This document shows, in pieces, positions 33,912 to 41,884 of a stretch of DNA of 45,747 nt. Positions within the stretch are counted from its first letter, which is position 1, and each line of letters begins with the position of its first letter. The notes beneath the pieces are model-generated. The model was not told where the DNA came from, did not search any database, and saw only the letters and a list, made by a program, of their open reading frames with translations. This stretch comes from Thermoguttaceae bacterium (lineage in GTDB: Bacteria > Planctomycetota > Planctomycetia > Pirellulales > Thermoguttaceae), in the NCBI GenBank assembly GCA_017937685.1, contig JAGBDD010000234.1:1-45747 (forward strand), in the 5' to 3' direction. The position numbers and the translations under genes were made by a program.

Positions 33912-35222
33912 CTAGCGGGTAACGGTGTGATAAACTTGGCCGATACCCGGGACTTGAATCTTGTAACGGCCTTGTTCGTCTTGGACGTTCCACGGGGTTC
34001 CGTCCCAAGCGTAGGACGACGGAGCGTACGATTTGTCGCTCTTCATCATTTCTTCCCACGTCAGGCGCTTACCGGTGTAGCACGCTTCGCGAGCCATAAT
34101 CCCCATCATCGTCGATTTGGCCATATATTCGCCGTTGTTGATCGTGTCGATCTTGCCGCGAATCGATTTGTACATTTCGACGTGTTCGAGCGTGTACATA
34201 TCGGACGGGACTTTCTTTTGTTGGTAAACGACCTTGCCGTCGAGGTCGGTGATGCGCGCGCCGCCGAGAACGGTCGCGAAGCCCTTCGTCCCGGCGAAGT
34301 GCGCGTTATTTTCGCCCCAGCAGCCGTTTTGTTGACGGCAGAGGGAGTAGAAGGTCGTTCCGTTGCCGTATTCGAAGACGGCGGCCATCGAGTCGTAAAT
34401 GTCGCCGTTGGCCGGTTGTTCGACGCGTTGCATACGGGCGCCGAGACCGTAGCAGGAGACCGGCGCGGCGTCGTTCATCGCCCAAAGCGCTTTGTCGAGC
34501 GTGTGAACGTGTTGTTCGACGTTGAAGTCGCCGGAAAGCCAAGCGTAGTTGTACCAGTTGCGGACTTGGTACATCATTTCGGTGTCGCCTTCTTGACGCG
34601 GGCGCTTCCAGAGTTGCGACGTCAGGTAGGTCAAGCGACCGGAGGTAACGTCGCCGATGGCGCCGTCGAGGATGCGTTCCATCATATCTTTGACGTTAAG
34701 GTCGTAACGCCAGCAGAGACCGGAAACGAGGGTGAGGCCCTTTTTCTTGGCGATTTCGGTCGATTCGAGGACGGAGCGAATGCCCGGGGCGTCGGTCGCG
34801 ACCGGTTTTTCGGCGAAGGCGTGTTTGTCGTTTTCGACGGCGTAACGGAGCGAACGAGCGCGGAAGGCCGGAGTTTCGCAAAGGAGCGCGACGTCGGCTT
34901 TGTCGATCGCTTGTTTGTAAGCGTCGAGGCCCCAGAAAACGCCGTCTTTCAGGTCGACGCGCCCTTCGAATTGCGCTTGGAGACCTTCGGCGGCGCCTTT
35001 GGCGTTCGCTTCGAACGCGTCGGCGATCGCGACGATTTTGACGTTCGGGTCGGCGTTGAGGGTGTTGACCGCCGCGCCGCGACCGCGACCGCCGCAACCG
35101 ACCAAAGCGACCTTCAAAACGCCGTCGGTTTCCGCCGCGTGAACTTTCGGAAGACCGGCCGCCAAGACCGCGCCGCCGAGGGCGCTAGTTTTCAGGAAAT
35201 TGCGTCGAGAAAAATTGCTCAT
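33912..35222 (-). CDS. Gfo/Idh/MocA-family oxidoreductase with Tat signal (copy 1)
   Basis: 436 residues; AAGGAG 5 bases before the ATG at 35222 fixes the start and excludes a longer ORF. The N-terminus is a good twin-arginine signal (SRRNFLKTSALGGAVLAAG). Then a Rossmann NAD(P) domain: VALVGCGGRGRGAAVN near 38-53, ADAFEAN, and the EKPVATD motif with the family's catalytic-site lysine near 130. The C-terminal alpha/beta domain includes LCWRYDLNVKDMMERILDG and the HTLDKALWAM histidine motif. Family members oxidise or reduce sugars and cyclitols, with the cofactor often tightly bound when exported. The substrate is unknown. It is a close paralogue of the gene just upstream, clearly a tandem duplicate. 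Confidence 0.9.
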   Translation of the reverse strand: MSNFSRRNFLKTSALGGAVLAAGLPKVHAAETDGVLKVALVGCGGRGRGAAVNTLNADPNVKIVAIADAFEANAKGAAEGLQAQFEGRVDLKDGVFWGLDAYKQAIDKADVALLCETPAFRARSLRYAVENDKHAFAEKPVATDAPGIRSVLESTEIAKKKGLTLVSGLCWRYDLNVKDMMERILDGAIGDVTSGRLTYLTSQLWKRPRQEGDTEMMYQVRNWYNYAWLSGDFNVEQHVHTLDKALWAMNDAAPVSCYGLGARMQRVEQPANGDIYDSMAAVFEYGNGTTFYSLCRQQNGCWGENNAHFAGTKGFATVLGGARITDLDGKVVYQQKKVPSDMYTLEHVEMYKSIRGKIDTINNGEYMAKSTMMGIMAREACYTGKRLTWEEMMKSDKSYAPSSYAWDGTPWNVQDEQGRYKIQVPGIGQVYHTVTR

Positions 35223-35412
35223 TTGATTCTCCTTAAAAATTCGGATAAAACGGCGCCTTGCGACGCGCGCAAAACCTAAGCGGGCCGACTCGTGAAAACC
35301 GAGACCGCTAAAATAATCGTTAACAACGTTAAATTCTGCGAAACGCCCCGCCCCGTCGACTCCAACGCCGTCGACGCGAAGCGCTCCGTTTGTTCCCTTC
35401 AATCGAGCGCGA

Positions 35413-36726
35413 CTAGCGTTTGACCGAGTGGTAAACCAACCCGGCGCCCGGAACCGCGACTTTATAACGCCCGTTCGCGTCCGGCGTGTTGCGCGGCGTT
35501 CCGTCCCACGTATATTCGCTCGGGCCGAACGTTTCGTCGCTATTCCAAACTTCGTCCCACTTGACGCGCTTCCCGGTGTAGCAGGCGGTTCGGGCCATAA
35601 TCCCCATCGCGGTCGCTTTGGCCATATAGTCGCCGTTGTTGATCGTATCGATTTCGCCGCGGACCGACTTAAAGAGTTCGCGGTGTTCGAGTTCGTACAT
35701 ATCGGACTCGACCTTTTCCTGTTGGTAAACGACTTTGCCGTCGAGGTCGGTAATGCGAGCGTTGCGCAGGACGGCGGCGTGTCCCTTCGTACCGGTGAAA
35801 TACGCTTCGTTTTCGCTCCAGCAGTTGTCTTGTTGACGGCAGAACGTGTTGAGCGTCGTTCCGTTCGGGTACTCGAAGACCATCGCGGCGGCGTCGTAAA
35901 TGTCGCCGTATTCCGGTTGTTCGACGCGTTGCATGCGACCGCCGAGCGCGAAGCAGGAGGCCGGCGGAACGTCGCGCATCGCCCAGAGGCCCTTGTCGAG
36001 CGTGTGGACGTGTTGGCTGAGCATAAAGTCGCCGGAGCAGCCCGCGAAGTTGTACCAGTTGCGAACTTGGTACATCAACTCCGTGTCGCCCTCTTGACGC
36101 GGACGCGTCCAAAGTTTCCCGGCGAGGTAATTCAAGCGCGCCGAGGTGATCTCGCCGATGGCGCCGTCGAGGATGCGCTTCATCATATCTTGGACGTTCA
36201 GGTCGTAACGCCAGCAGAGCCCGGAGACGAGCGTTAAACCCTTTTCTTTAGCGATTTGCGCCGACTCGACAACCGAACGAACGCCGGGCGCGTCGATCGC
36301 GTTCGGCTTTTCGGCGAAGACGTGCTTCCCTTGCTCGACGGCGTAACGCATCGAGCGCGGACGGAACGCCGCGACTTCGCAGAGCAACACGACGTCGACG
36401 CGGTCGACGACTTCTTTATAAGCGTCGAGGCCCCAGAAGATTCCGTCTTTCAGGTCGACGCGGCTTTCGAATTGCGTTTGGAGCCCTTCGGCGGCGGCTT
36501 TGGCGTTCGCTTCGAACGCGTCGGCCAGCGCGACGACCTTCGTGTTCGGGTCGGCGTTCAGCGCGTTGACGATCGCTCCGCGACCGCGCCCGCCGCAACC
36601 GACGAGGCCGATTTTCAGCTCGTTGCGCTCCGCCGCGTGAACGGCGCCCCACGTCAAGCCGGTGAAGACCGTTCCGGCGATCGTTCGAGAATTCAAAATC
36701 ACGTTGCGAGTAAGTTTCGAGGCCAT
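35413..36726 (-). CDS. Gfo/Idh/MocA-family oxidoreductase (copy 2) with degenerate Tat signal
   Basis: 437 residues, about two-thirds identical by eye to copy 1 along the whole length and with the same motifs: IGLVGCGGRGRGAIVN, ADAFEAN, AEKPNAID, LCWRYDLNVQDMMKRILDG and HTLDKGLWAM. The N-terminus (MASKLTRNVILNSRTIAGTVFTGLTWGAVHA) keeps the length and hydrophobic core of a Tat signal but the twin arginine is reduced to a single Arg (TRNVIL for the expected RR-x-F-L). Export by Tat is therefore doubtful; it may use Sec or stay in the cell. It is the first gene of the pair and has a strong promoter at 36837-36865. The 190-base gap between the copies holds no other gene. Confidence 0.88.
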   Translation of the reverse strand: MASKLTRNVILNSRTIAGTVFTGLTWGAVHAAERNELKIGLVGCGGRGRGAIVNALNADPNTKVVALADAFEANAKAAAEGLQTQFESRVDLKDGIFWGLDAYKEVVDRVDVVLLCEVAAFRPRSMRYAVEQGKHVFAEKPNAIDAPGVRSVVESAQIAKEKGLTLVSGLCWRYDLNVQDMMKRILDGAIGEITSARLNYLAGKLWTRPRQEGDTELMYQVRNWYNFAGCSGDFMLSQHVHTLDKGLWAMRDVPPASCFALGGRMQRVEQPEYGDIYDAAAMVFEYPNGTTLNTFCRQQDNCWSENEAYFTGTKGHAAVLRNARITDLDGKVVYQQEKVESDMYELEHRELFKSVRGEIDTINNGDYMAKATAMGIMARTACYTGKRVKWDEVWNSDETFGPSEYTWDGTPRNTPDANGRYKVAVPGAGLVYHSVKR

Positions 36727-36836
36727 CGTCGTCGTTCCGCGTTTAAGGGTGAAACGGTTTTATTCGCTTTTCGACAAAACCGCTAAAATCGTCAAAGTCG
36801 CCGCCTCGCCACAGAAACCGCGACTCGCCGATTACC

Positions 36837-36865
36837 GTTATACCAGCGACCGCCGCCCTTATCAA
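36837..36865 (-). promoter_or_regulatory. strong sigma-70-type promoter for the Gfo/Idh/MocA pair
   Basis: On the minus strand, TTGATA (36860-36865), a 17-base spacer and TATAAC (36837-36842). The leader would be about 105 bases. Confidence 0.65.
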
Positions 36866-37179
36866 GTATCGACGCGGAATTTTTTTCGTTTTTTTCCCGA
36901 CTTTCGCGATTTTCAAGAAAAAATTCGGCGACTTTCGCGAAGCGTTCCCGCGACAAAAACGTATTTTCGCCGTTCTTTTTCATCGACGTCTTTTCAACTC
37001 GGCGCGTTCCGACGTCGGCAAAGACCTTCTTTTGGCGCGACAAGCAGTCGCGTTCGCGGAACGTTTCCAAACTTCCCGTCTAACCCGCGCGACCGTCAAA
37101 ATCGGCGCAACCGTTCGCGCAAAAAAGAAAAATTTTGAGAAAAAAGAAAAAAAACGCTAAAAGACGGGAACGTCCCCGC

Positions 37180-37207
37180 TTGACAAAACGTCTAAAACGA
37201 GTAAAAA
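37180..37207 (+). promoter_or_regulatory. sigma-70-type promoter for the pilin-like gene
   Basis: Consensus TTGACA (37180-37185), a 16-base spacer and TAAAAA (37202-37207), with an A-rich upstream stretch. The leader before the ATG at 37382 is about 170 bases. Confidence 0.55.
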
Positions 37208-37381
37208 GTTTCAAACGTTCTTTTGTTTTCCGTTCTCGCGCCTCGCCCCCTTTTGCCTTCGTTCTTCGTTTGACGACGAACGTCGCGTTATTGTGAATCC
37301 CGTTTGCTTGCGGTCGACGGCTCGAACGAGAAAACACGTTAAGAACGACGCGTTTCCTTAAAAAGTCTTTTGGAGAAAGCA

Positions 37382-38536
37382 ATGACCTCTCAACGCAACC
37401 AAATTGCCCCCCCCCCCCATTTTAACAAAGGTTTCACCCTCGTCGAACTTTTGGTCGTTATCGCGATCATCGGTATCCTTATCGGTTTGCTTCTTCCGGC
37501 CGTCCAAGCCGCTCGCGAAGCCGCCCGCCGTATGCAATGCACGAACAACCTGAAACAACTCGGGTTGGCCGTCCAAAACTACCACGACGCGAACAACGCC
37601 CTCCCGGCCGCTCGCTCGAAGGTCGGCGCCTGCGAACTTTGGAGCGCCGAAACCAAAAACGGCACCCTCGCCGCCGGCTCGTTCGGCGCGGCCGTTCACC
37701 TCCTGCCTTACGTCGAACAAAGCGCCGTTTACGAAGCCGTTAAATCGTATTGCGACGCTTCCAAGAGCCCGCGTCTCCAATACGCTTGGGGCGGCGACGG
37801 CCTCGACGCGAACTTCAAAAACTCCTGCCCGGCGATGTGCGCGGTCATCGACGCGTTCCTCTGCCCGTCCGACGGGAACGCGACGCAACTCTCGACCGAC
37901 AATCACAACACCGGTCGTCTTAACTATATGACGAGCCGCGGCGACTCCCTTTGGAACAACAACCGCCACGTTAACGACGAAACTTCCGCCGCCGCGAAAA
38001 CCGCTCACCGCGGCGTCTTCCACGTCGGCGCGTTCCCGAATATGTCCGCCGTTACCGACGGCACCTCGAACACGATCGCTTGGTCCGAAACCGTTACCTA
38101 CTCCGGCCAATCCGGTCTCCAAATCAAAGGGAACGTCGTTTCCCAACTCAAATCGATGTACAACGGCAACTCGAACGCCGGTCAATGCCTTGCGAAGAAA
38201 AACGGCACGGAATTGGTCGCCGGCACCTCGACCGTCGGTTGGCGCGGTCAACGTTGGGCCGACGGTCGCGTGATGCCGTCCGGTTTCGTTACCGTTCTCC
38301 CGCCGAACTCCCCGAGCTGCTCCTACGCCAACGACGACGGTTGGGGCGCCGCTTCCGCGCAATCGAACCACAGCGGCGGCGTCAACGCGGCGATGCTCGA
38401 CGGTTCCGTCCGTTTCATTAGCGAAACGATCGACGCCGGCAACGCGTCCAGCAACTGCGTCAGCAGCGGCAAATCCCCGTACGGCGTTTGGGGCGCGATG
38501 GGCTCCATCAACGGCGGCGAAACCGTTATCCAATGA
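37382..38536 (+). CDS. DUF1559 pseudopilin-like protein with prepilin N-methylation signal
   Basis: 384 residues; GGAG 6 bases before the ATG at 37382 fixes the start. The N-terminus holds a 12-C run (Ala-Pro-Pro-Pro-His) and then a type IV prepilin motif, [35 protein letters not shown], cleaved after Gly17 by a prepilin peptidase. After it comes [19 protein letters not shown], the characteristic DUF1559 start, with [25 protein letters not shown] and the C-terminal [18 protein letters not shown] (H-x9-DG signature). These proteins are abundant in planctomycetes and assumed to be surface or type II secretion-associated pseudopilins; their exact role is not known. A terminator follows and then a lipoprotein gene, a pairing often seen. 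Confidence 0.93.
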   Translation: MTSQRNQIAPPPHFNKGFTLVELLVVIAIIGILIGLLLPAVQAAREAARRMQCTNNLKQLGLAVQNYHDANNALPAARSKVGACELWSAETKNGTLAAGSFGAAVHLLPYVEQSAVYEAVKSYCDASKSPRLQYAWGGDGLDANFKNSCPAMCAVIDAFLCPSDGNATQLSTDNHNTGRLNYMTSRGDSLWNNNRHVNDETSAAAKTAHRGVFHVGAFPNMSAVTDGTSNTIAWSETVTYSGQSGLQIKGNVVSQLKSMYNGNSNAGQCLAKKNGTELVAGTSTVGWRGQRWADGRVMPSGFVTVLPPNSPSCSYANDDGWGAASAQSNHSGGVNAAMLDGSVRFISETIDAGNASSNCVSSGKSPYGVWGAMGSINGGETVIQ

Positions 38537-38569
38537 GTTTAGCGTTCGCGCTTAACTAAAATCATACGG

Positions 38570-38600
38570 AAACGCGGTCTCTTCGGGCCGCGTTTTCGTC
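38570..38600 (+). terminator. terminator after the pilin-like gene
   Basis: AAACGCGG (38570-38577) and CCGCGTTT (38588-38595), perfect 8-bp stem with a 10-base loop, then a short T run. The lipoprotein gene downstream may depend on readthrough or its own promoter. Confidence 0.6.
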
Positions 38601-38660
38601 GATTTTACTCCTCCCGCGTCCAACTTTTCGCGACGCTTAAGCATTAAAAGGAATAAAAAA

Positions 38661-39152
38661 ATGAAAACGAAACAATTCTTCGCTCTCGCGCTCGCTTGCG
38701 TTTGCGCCGTCGCCGTCGGTTGCTCGAAAGGCCCGAAAAAACCGGCCGACCTCCCGGCTCTCAATCCGACGACCGTTACGGTCGTTTACGACGACGGAAC
38801 GCCGGTCGACGGCGCGACCGTCATTCTGCTCCCGGCGGACGGCGGAAACTCGAAATGGAACCTCGCGGGCGTTACCGACGCGCAAGGGAAACTCGTTCTG
38901 AAAACGAACGGCAACTGGGACGGCGCGCCGGCCGGTTCCTACAAAGCGTCCGTTACTAAAGAAGTCGTCGTCGAAGCCGCCGAAGCCAACGCGGACGGTT
39001 CGCGCGACGTCGAAAGTTGCACTCGCTACGTCGACCAAAAATTCAACTCGACCGATACCTCAGGTTTGACCGCCGATATTAAAGACGGCGACAACAAAAT
39101 CGAGTTGAAAGTCGGCGAAAAGCTCGAAGAAAACGTTCCGGTCCTAGGCTGA
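38661..39152 (+). CDS. small lipoprotein with transthyretin-like / carboxypeptidase-regulatory-like domain
   Basis: 163 residues. Signal peptide II: MKTKQFFALALACVCAVAVGC with lipobox AVGC and Cys21 as the likely lipidated residue, so it is membrane-anchored on the outside. The mature part is a beta-sandwich of the carboxypeptidase-regulatory type: TTVTVVYDDGTPVDGATVILLPADGG, GVTDAQGKLVLKTNG and GSYKASVTKEVVVE, the order of strands seen in the small lipoproteins that follow DUF1559 genes in planctomycetes. It ends with a polar stretch (KDGDNKIELKVGEKLEENVPVLG). AAGGA lies about 9 bases upstream. It probably works with the pilin-like protein, but no partner is shown. Confidence 0.82.
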   Translation: MKTKQFFALALACVCAVAVGCSKGPKKPADLPALNPTTVTVVYDDGTPVDGATVILLPADGGNSKWNLAGVTDAQGKLVLKTNGNWDGAPAGSYKASVTKEVVVEAAEANADGSRDVESCTRYVDQKFNSTDTSGLTADIKDGDNKIELKVGEKLEENVPVLG

Positions 39153-39190
39153 TCGCCTTGCGTCCGCGTCGTTAATCGACGCTCGCAACA

Positions 39191-39230
39191 AAAAACGCGG
39201 AGCCTTTTCGGAGACTCCGCGTTTTCCGTT
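39191..39230 (+). terminator. terminator after the lipoprotein gene
   Basis: AAAACGCGGAG (39192-39202) and CTCCGCGTTTT (39215-39225): perfect 11-bp stem with a 12-base loop, A run before and T run after, so it could work in both directions. Confidence 0.8.
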
Positions 39231-39411
39231 TCTTGCCGCCGTTTTCCCCGCCGCTCGTCCCCTTTCAATCGTCGCGCCGCCGAAAAGGGCCCGCGTTCAA
39301 CAGTCGAGCCGCTCGTCGCCGTTCGCCGCCTCGACAAGACGCCCTTTGCCCGTTCGCGACCGTCCGACGACAAAACGAGCCGCTCGCGCGCTCTCCAAAA
39401 TCTCCGCCCCT

Positions 39412-39444
39412 AAGACGACAAAAAGACGACAAAAAGACGACAAA
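39412..39444. repeat. three tandem copies of AAGACGACAAA
   Basis: Perfect 11-bp unit repeated three times. On the minus strand it reads as successive TTTGTCGTCTT blocks directly after the hisN-like terminator, so it may give several T tracts for transcript release. Confidence 0.85.
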
Positions 39445-39470
39445 AAAGCGCCGACGCAACCGTCGACGCT
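39442..39470 (-). terminator. terminator of the hisN-like gene
   Basis: On the minus strand, AGCGTCGACG pairs with CGTCGGCGCT (one G-U) around a GTTG tetraloop, followed by six T. It lies 64 bases after the stop codon. Confidence 0.75.
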
Positions 39471-39533
39471 CTTTCGTTTTAGCGTTTTACCGTTTTTAAC
39501 GCCTTTACCGCTTTCGCAAAACCGCCGCCGAAA

Positions 39534-40337
39534 TTAATGAGGCTCTTTCGTTTTCGGGTAACGGCGCAAAATCTCGACGACGGCGTCTCGCAACTTGGCG
39601 TTCGTCGCGACGCCCTCGCGGCCCCGAATCGTCGCGTTCCCTTGCCAATCGCCGAAAAAGCCGCCGGCCTCCTCCATAATCGTTTTGAGCGGCGCGGCGT
39701 CCCAAATCTCAAAATACGGATCGATCATAATGTGCGCTTTTCCGGTCGCGACGAGGTAATACCCGTAAGCGTCGCCCCAAGTGCGGGTCAGCCAAACCTT
39801 GCTTTCGATCTCGTCGTAAGCGCCGTCGCGGCCGACTTTATCGAAATCGAACGCGTCCGACGTCAAAAAGAGCGCGTCTTCGAGTCGGTCGACCGTCGTA
39901 TCGACGCGGGCCGGGGTCGGTTCGGAAACGTCGCCGAAACGCCAAGCGCCGCGACCTTTCGCCGCCCAAATCCCGCGTCCGAGCGCCGGAAGCCAAAGGA
40001 CGCCGACGACCGGCTCGCCGTCTTTCTCGATTCCGATCAGCGTCGAGTAAAGCGGAACGCCGGTAATGAACGATTTCGTTCCGTCGATCGGGTCGACGAT
40101 CCAGCGATACCCGCTCGTCCCCTCTTTGTCGTCGAACTCTTCGCCGAGAATCGCGTCTTCCGGGTAAAGCTCCGCGACGCGACGACGAACCAGTTCCTCC
40201 GCGCCGCGGTCGGCCAACGTTACCGGCGAACCGTCGCTTTTGCGTTCGACGCCCAAATCGTCCCGATTAAAATAACGCAACGTTAATTCGCCCGCTTCCT
40301 GCGCGAGCTTGACCGCGATTTCGCAACGCTTTTCCAT
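39534..40337 (-). CDS. inositol-monophosphatase-family phosphatase, probable histidinol-phosphatase (HisN-like)
   Basis: 267 residues, the normal size. The family uses metal ions to hydrolyse small phosphate monoesters. Motifs: GSPVTLADRGAEELVRR near 35-52, ILGEEF (first metal-ligand Glu) near 63-68, WIVDPIDGTKSFITG near 78-92 with the DPIDGT signature, and FEIWDAAPLKTIMEEAGGFFGDW near 205-228, the second metal site. The combination SPVTLADR, GTKSFITGVPLY and EIWDAAPL resembles the HisN-type histidinol-phosphatases more than inositol monophosphatases, but specificity needs testing. No other histidine genes are adjacent. AAGGA is about 12 bases upstream. A good terminator follows. Confidence 0.85.
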   Translation of the reverse strand: MEKRCEIAVKLAQEAGELTLRYFNRDDLGVERKSDGSPVTLADRGAEELVRRRVAELYPEDAILGEEFDDKEGTSGYRWIVDPIDGTKSFITGVPLYSTLIGIEKDGEPVVGVLWLPALGRGIWAAKGRGAWRFGDVSEPTPARVDTTVDRLEDALFLTSDAFDFDKVGRDGAYDEIESKVWLTRTWGDAYGYYLVATGKAHIMIDPYFEIWDAAPLKTIMEEAGGFFGDWQGNATIRGREGVATNAKLRDAVVEILRRYPKTKEPH

Positions 40338-40446
40338 CGACGGCGCGTTCCTTTCGTTAAATTCGCTAAAATCGATAAACTTTCATTGATTCCCAAGGAA
40401 ACGACGGAGCGTTTTCCCCTCCGCCGCTTCGACGCTCGCGTCGCGC

Positions 40447-41385
40447 TTACTTTTGCCGCTTTTGGTACTCGCGGCTCGCTCGCCGGAGCGTTTCGCGCTC
40501 GACCTCCGTTAAACTTTCTTCGCCGGACTCGCTAATTTTCAGCAGAAGCCGGTCGACCTCCGCCTCCAACTTTTCGAACGCGATTTCGTCGGCGGCTTTT
40601 TTCGCGGCGTCGGACGACTTGAACGGAATCGTCGACGGCCCGGACGCGGCGTCTTTTCTCGCCCGTTCGCGCTTTTCGAGCCAACGGCGCAACGACTTGC
40701 GGTTGCGCCCCTTCCCGACGGCGAGTTCCGAAAAATTGACGCCCGCCAAGTAGTAAACGAGCGCGAACGCGGCGCCCGCCAAGTGAACGTCGTGCGCGAT
40801 GTTCCCGACGCCGCTCCGAGCCCCGAGCGCGTCGTAAACGACGAAAAGCGCCCCCGCCAACCAAGCCGGAGTCGGTATAATTCCAAAAATCAGAATCTGC
40901 GCGTGCGGATAATAGAACGCGAAAAGCAAGACGACCGCCGAAATCGCGCCGGACGCCCCCAAGCAAACCGCGTTCGCGCCGACGTTTCCGACGCTCCAAA
41001 CGACGCCGCCGACCAAAAGCGCCGCGAAGTAAAAGAACGCAAACTCGCCGCGTCCGAGCCGACGCTCGATCGGCGGCCCGAAAAAGAAGAGCGCGAGCAT
41101 ATTAAAGAGCAAGTGCGTCAGCCCGTTCGGGTCGTGCGCGAAACCATACGTCAAACAGCGGTACCACTGCGCCGGTTGGTCGGCGACGACGCCGAAAAGC
41201 GCCATTTTGTTAAAAAGCGCGCCTCCCGCCGCCGAGTTCGCGAAAAAGAGCAAAACGTTCGCGGCGATCAACATCGCGCTAACCGACCAACCCGGCGGAA
41301 TCAATCCGGAACCGTTGCGTTTGCGACGCGGGCGGCGTCCGTTGTTATCGTCGTCGCGATAATAATCGCGGTCGTAAATTCCCAT
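40447..41385 (-). CDS. rhomboid-family intramembrane serine protease
   Basis: 312 residues. A basic, Asp- and Arg-rich N-terminus (about 28 residues) precedes six hydrophobic segments. The rhomboid motifs are all present: WYRCLTYGFAHDPNGLTHLLFNMLALFFFG (L1 loop and helix 2), the nucleophile in LGASGAISAV (Ser145) and the catalytic His in AHDVHLAGAAFAL (His201). After the last helix a soluble C-terminal tail of about 95 residues is rich in Lys, Glu and Arg. Rhomboids cut transmembrane substrates inside the membrane; the target is unknown. GAGG lies 5 bases before the ATG. A TATAAT -10 box occurs upstream at 41544-41549 on the minus strand, though its -35 is weak. Confidence 0.92.
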   Translation of the reverse strand: MGIYDRDYYRDDDNNGRRPRRKRNGSGLIPPGWSVSAMLIAANVLLFFANSAAGGALFNKMALFGVVADQPAQWYRCLTYGFAHDPNGLTHLLFNMLALFFFGPPIERRLGRGEFAFFYFAALLVGGVVWSVGNVGANAVCLGASGAISAVVLLFAFYYPHAQILIFGIIPTPAWLAGALFVVYDALGARSGVGNIAHDVHLAGAAFALVYYLAGVNFSELAVGKGRNRKSLRRWLEKRERARKDAASGPSTIPFKSSDAAKKAADEIAFEKLEAEVDRLLLKISESGEESLTEVERETLRRASREYQKRQK

Positions 41386-41884
41386 TTCAGCCTCTATTTT
41401 CTATCGCGCTTGAAAAACATTTTTCGCGCAAAATTTCTCCCAACCGTCTTACGTCGGATTTTTGTTTTATTTTATCTTTTTCTTTTTTCTTATAGGCGGC
41501 GCCGGTCGCGTTCCGCGCTATTTTTCGGACGCCGCGTTCCTATATTATACCGGAAAAACGAAAAAGTTGAAGAGCCGCCCCCGCTTTCCCGACGCGTTCC
41601 GTTCGGCGCGACTTTTTTTCCGCGCCGCCGGTCGACGGTCGCCCCTTTCCGCGCCGCGCCGTTTCGTTCGTTAAATTCGACGCGACCGTTAAAACCGGCG
41701 CAGTCCGACGGCGAACGTCCGCGTTACCGGGCTTTATCGGCAAGAAAAACCGACGTTTTCAAAAAAAGCGGAAAAAAGCGCTTGCAAATTGCGCTCGCTT
41801 CGGGCATAATGAAGAAAAGTCGCGTCGTTTTTCGTCCGCCCGTTCCGTTCGCCGCCGTCCCGCTCCCCCGCCCCTATATTAATA
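41386..41884. other. divergent intergenic region upstream of rhomboid and coaE
   Basis: About 500 bases without a credible gene. It holds a minus-strand TATAAT (41544-41549) for the rhomboid gene and the coaE promoter. A pyrimidine-rich stretch lies at 41458-41490. Confidence 0.5.
41782..41810 (+). promoter_or_regulatory. sigma-70-type promoter for coaE-rho
   Basis: TTGCAA (41782-41787), a 17-base spacer and CATAAT (41805-41810). The leader before coaE is about 68 bases and has no Shine-Dalgarno. Confidence 0.6.

Larger units (their letters stand above)
36727..37381. other. divergent intergenic region with two promoters
   Basis: About 650 bases between the Gfo/Idh pair (minus) and the pilin-like gene (plus). 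It contains a promoter for each side. Short ORFs here are basic or low in complexity and have no ribosome binding site. The stretch 37120-37165 is strongly A-rich. Confidence 0.5.
39153..39533. other. intergenic region between convergent lipoprotein and hisN-like genes
   Basis: 381 bases holding two terminators (one per strand) and a triple 11-bp repeat. ORFs here are basic Arg-rich shadows; I see no gene. Confidence 0.5.

Noticed and set aside
33927..35279. A 450-codon plus-strand ORF opposite the first Gfo/Idh/MocA gene.
   Set aside because: It is a shadow caused by codon bias (few antisense stops). The minus strand has Rossmann motifs, Tat signal and ribosome binding site.
36792..37070. 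A 92-codon minus-strand ORF between the oxidoreductase pair and the pilin-like gene.
   Set aside because: It overlaps the strong minus-strand promoter at 36837-36865, is rich in Lys, Arg and Glu without motif, and has no ribosome binding site.
37358..38533. A 391-codon minus-strand ORF opposite the pilin-like gene.
   Set aside because: No motif or ribosome binding site; the plus strand carries an unmistakable DUF1559 protein with terminator.
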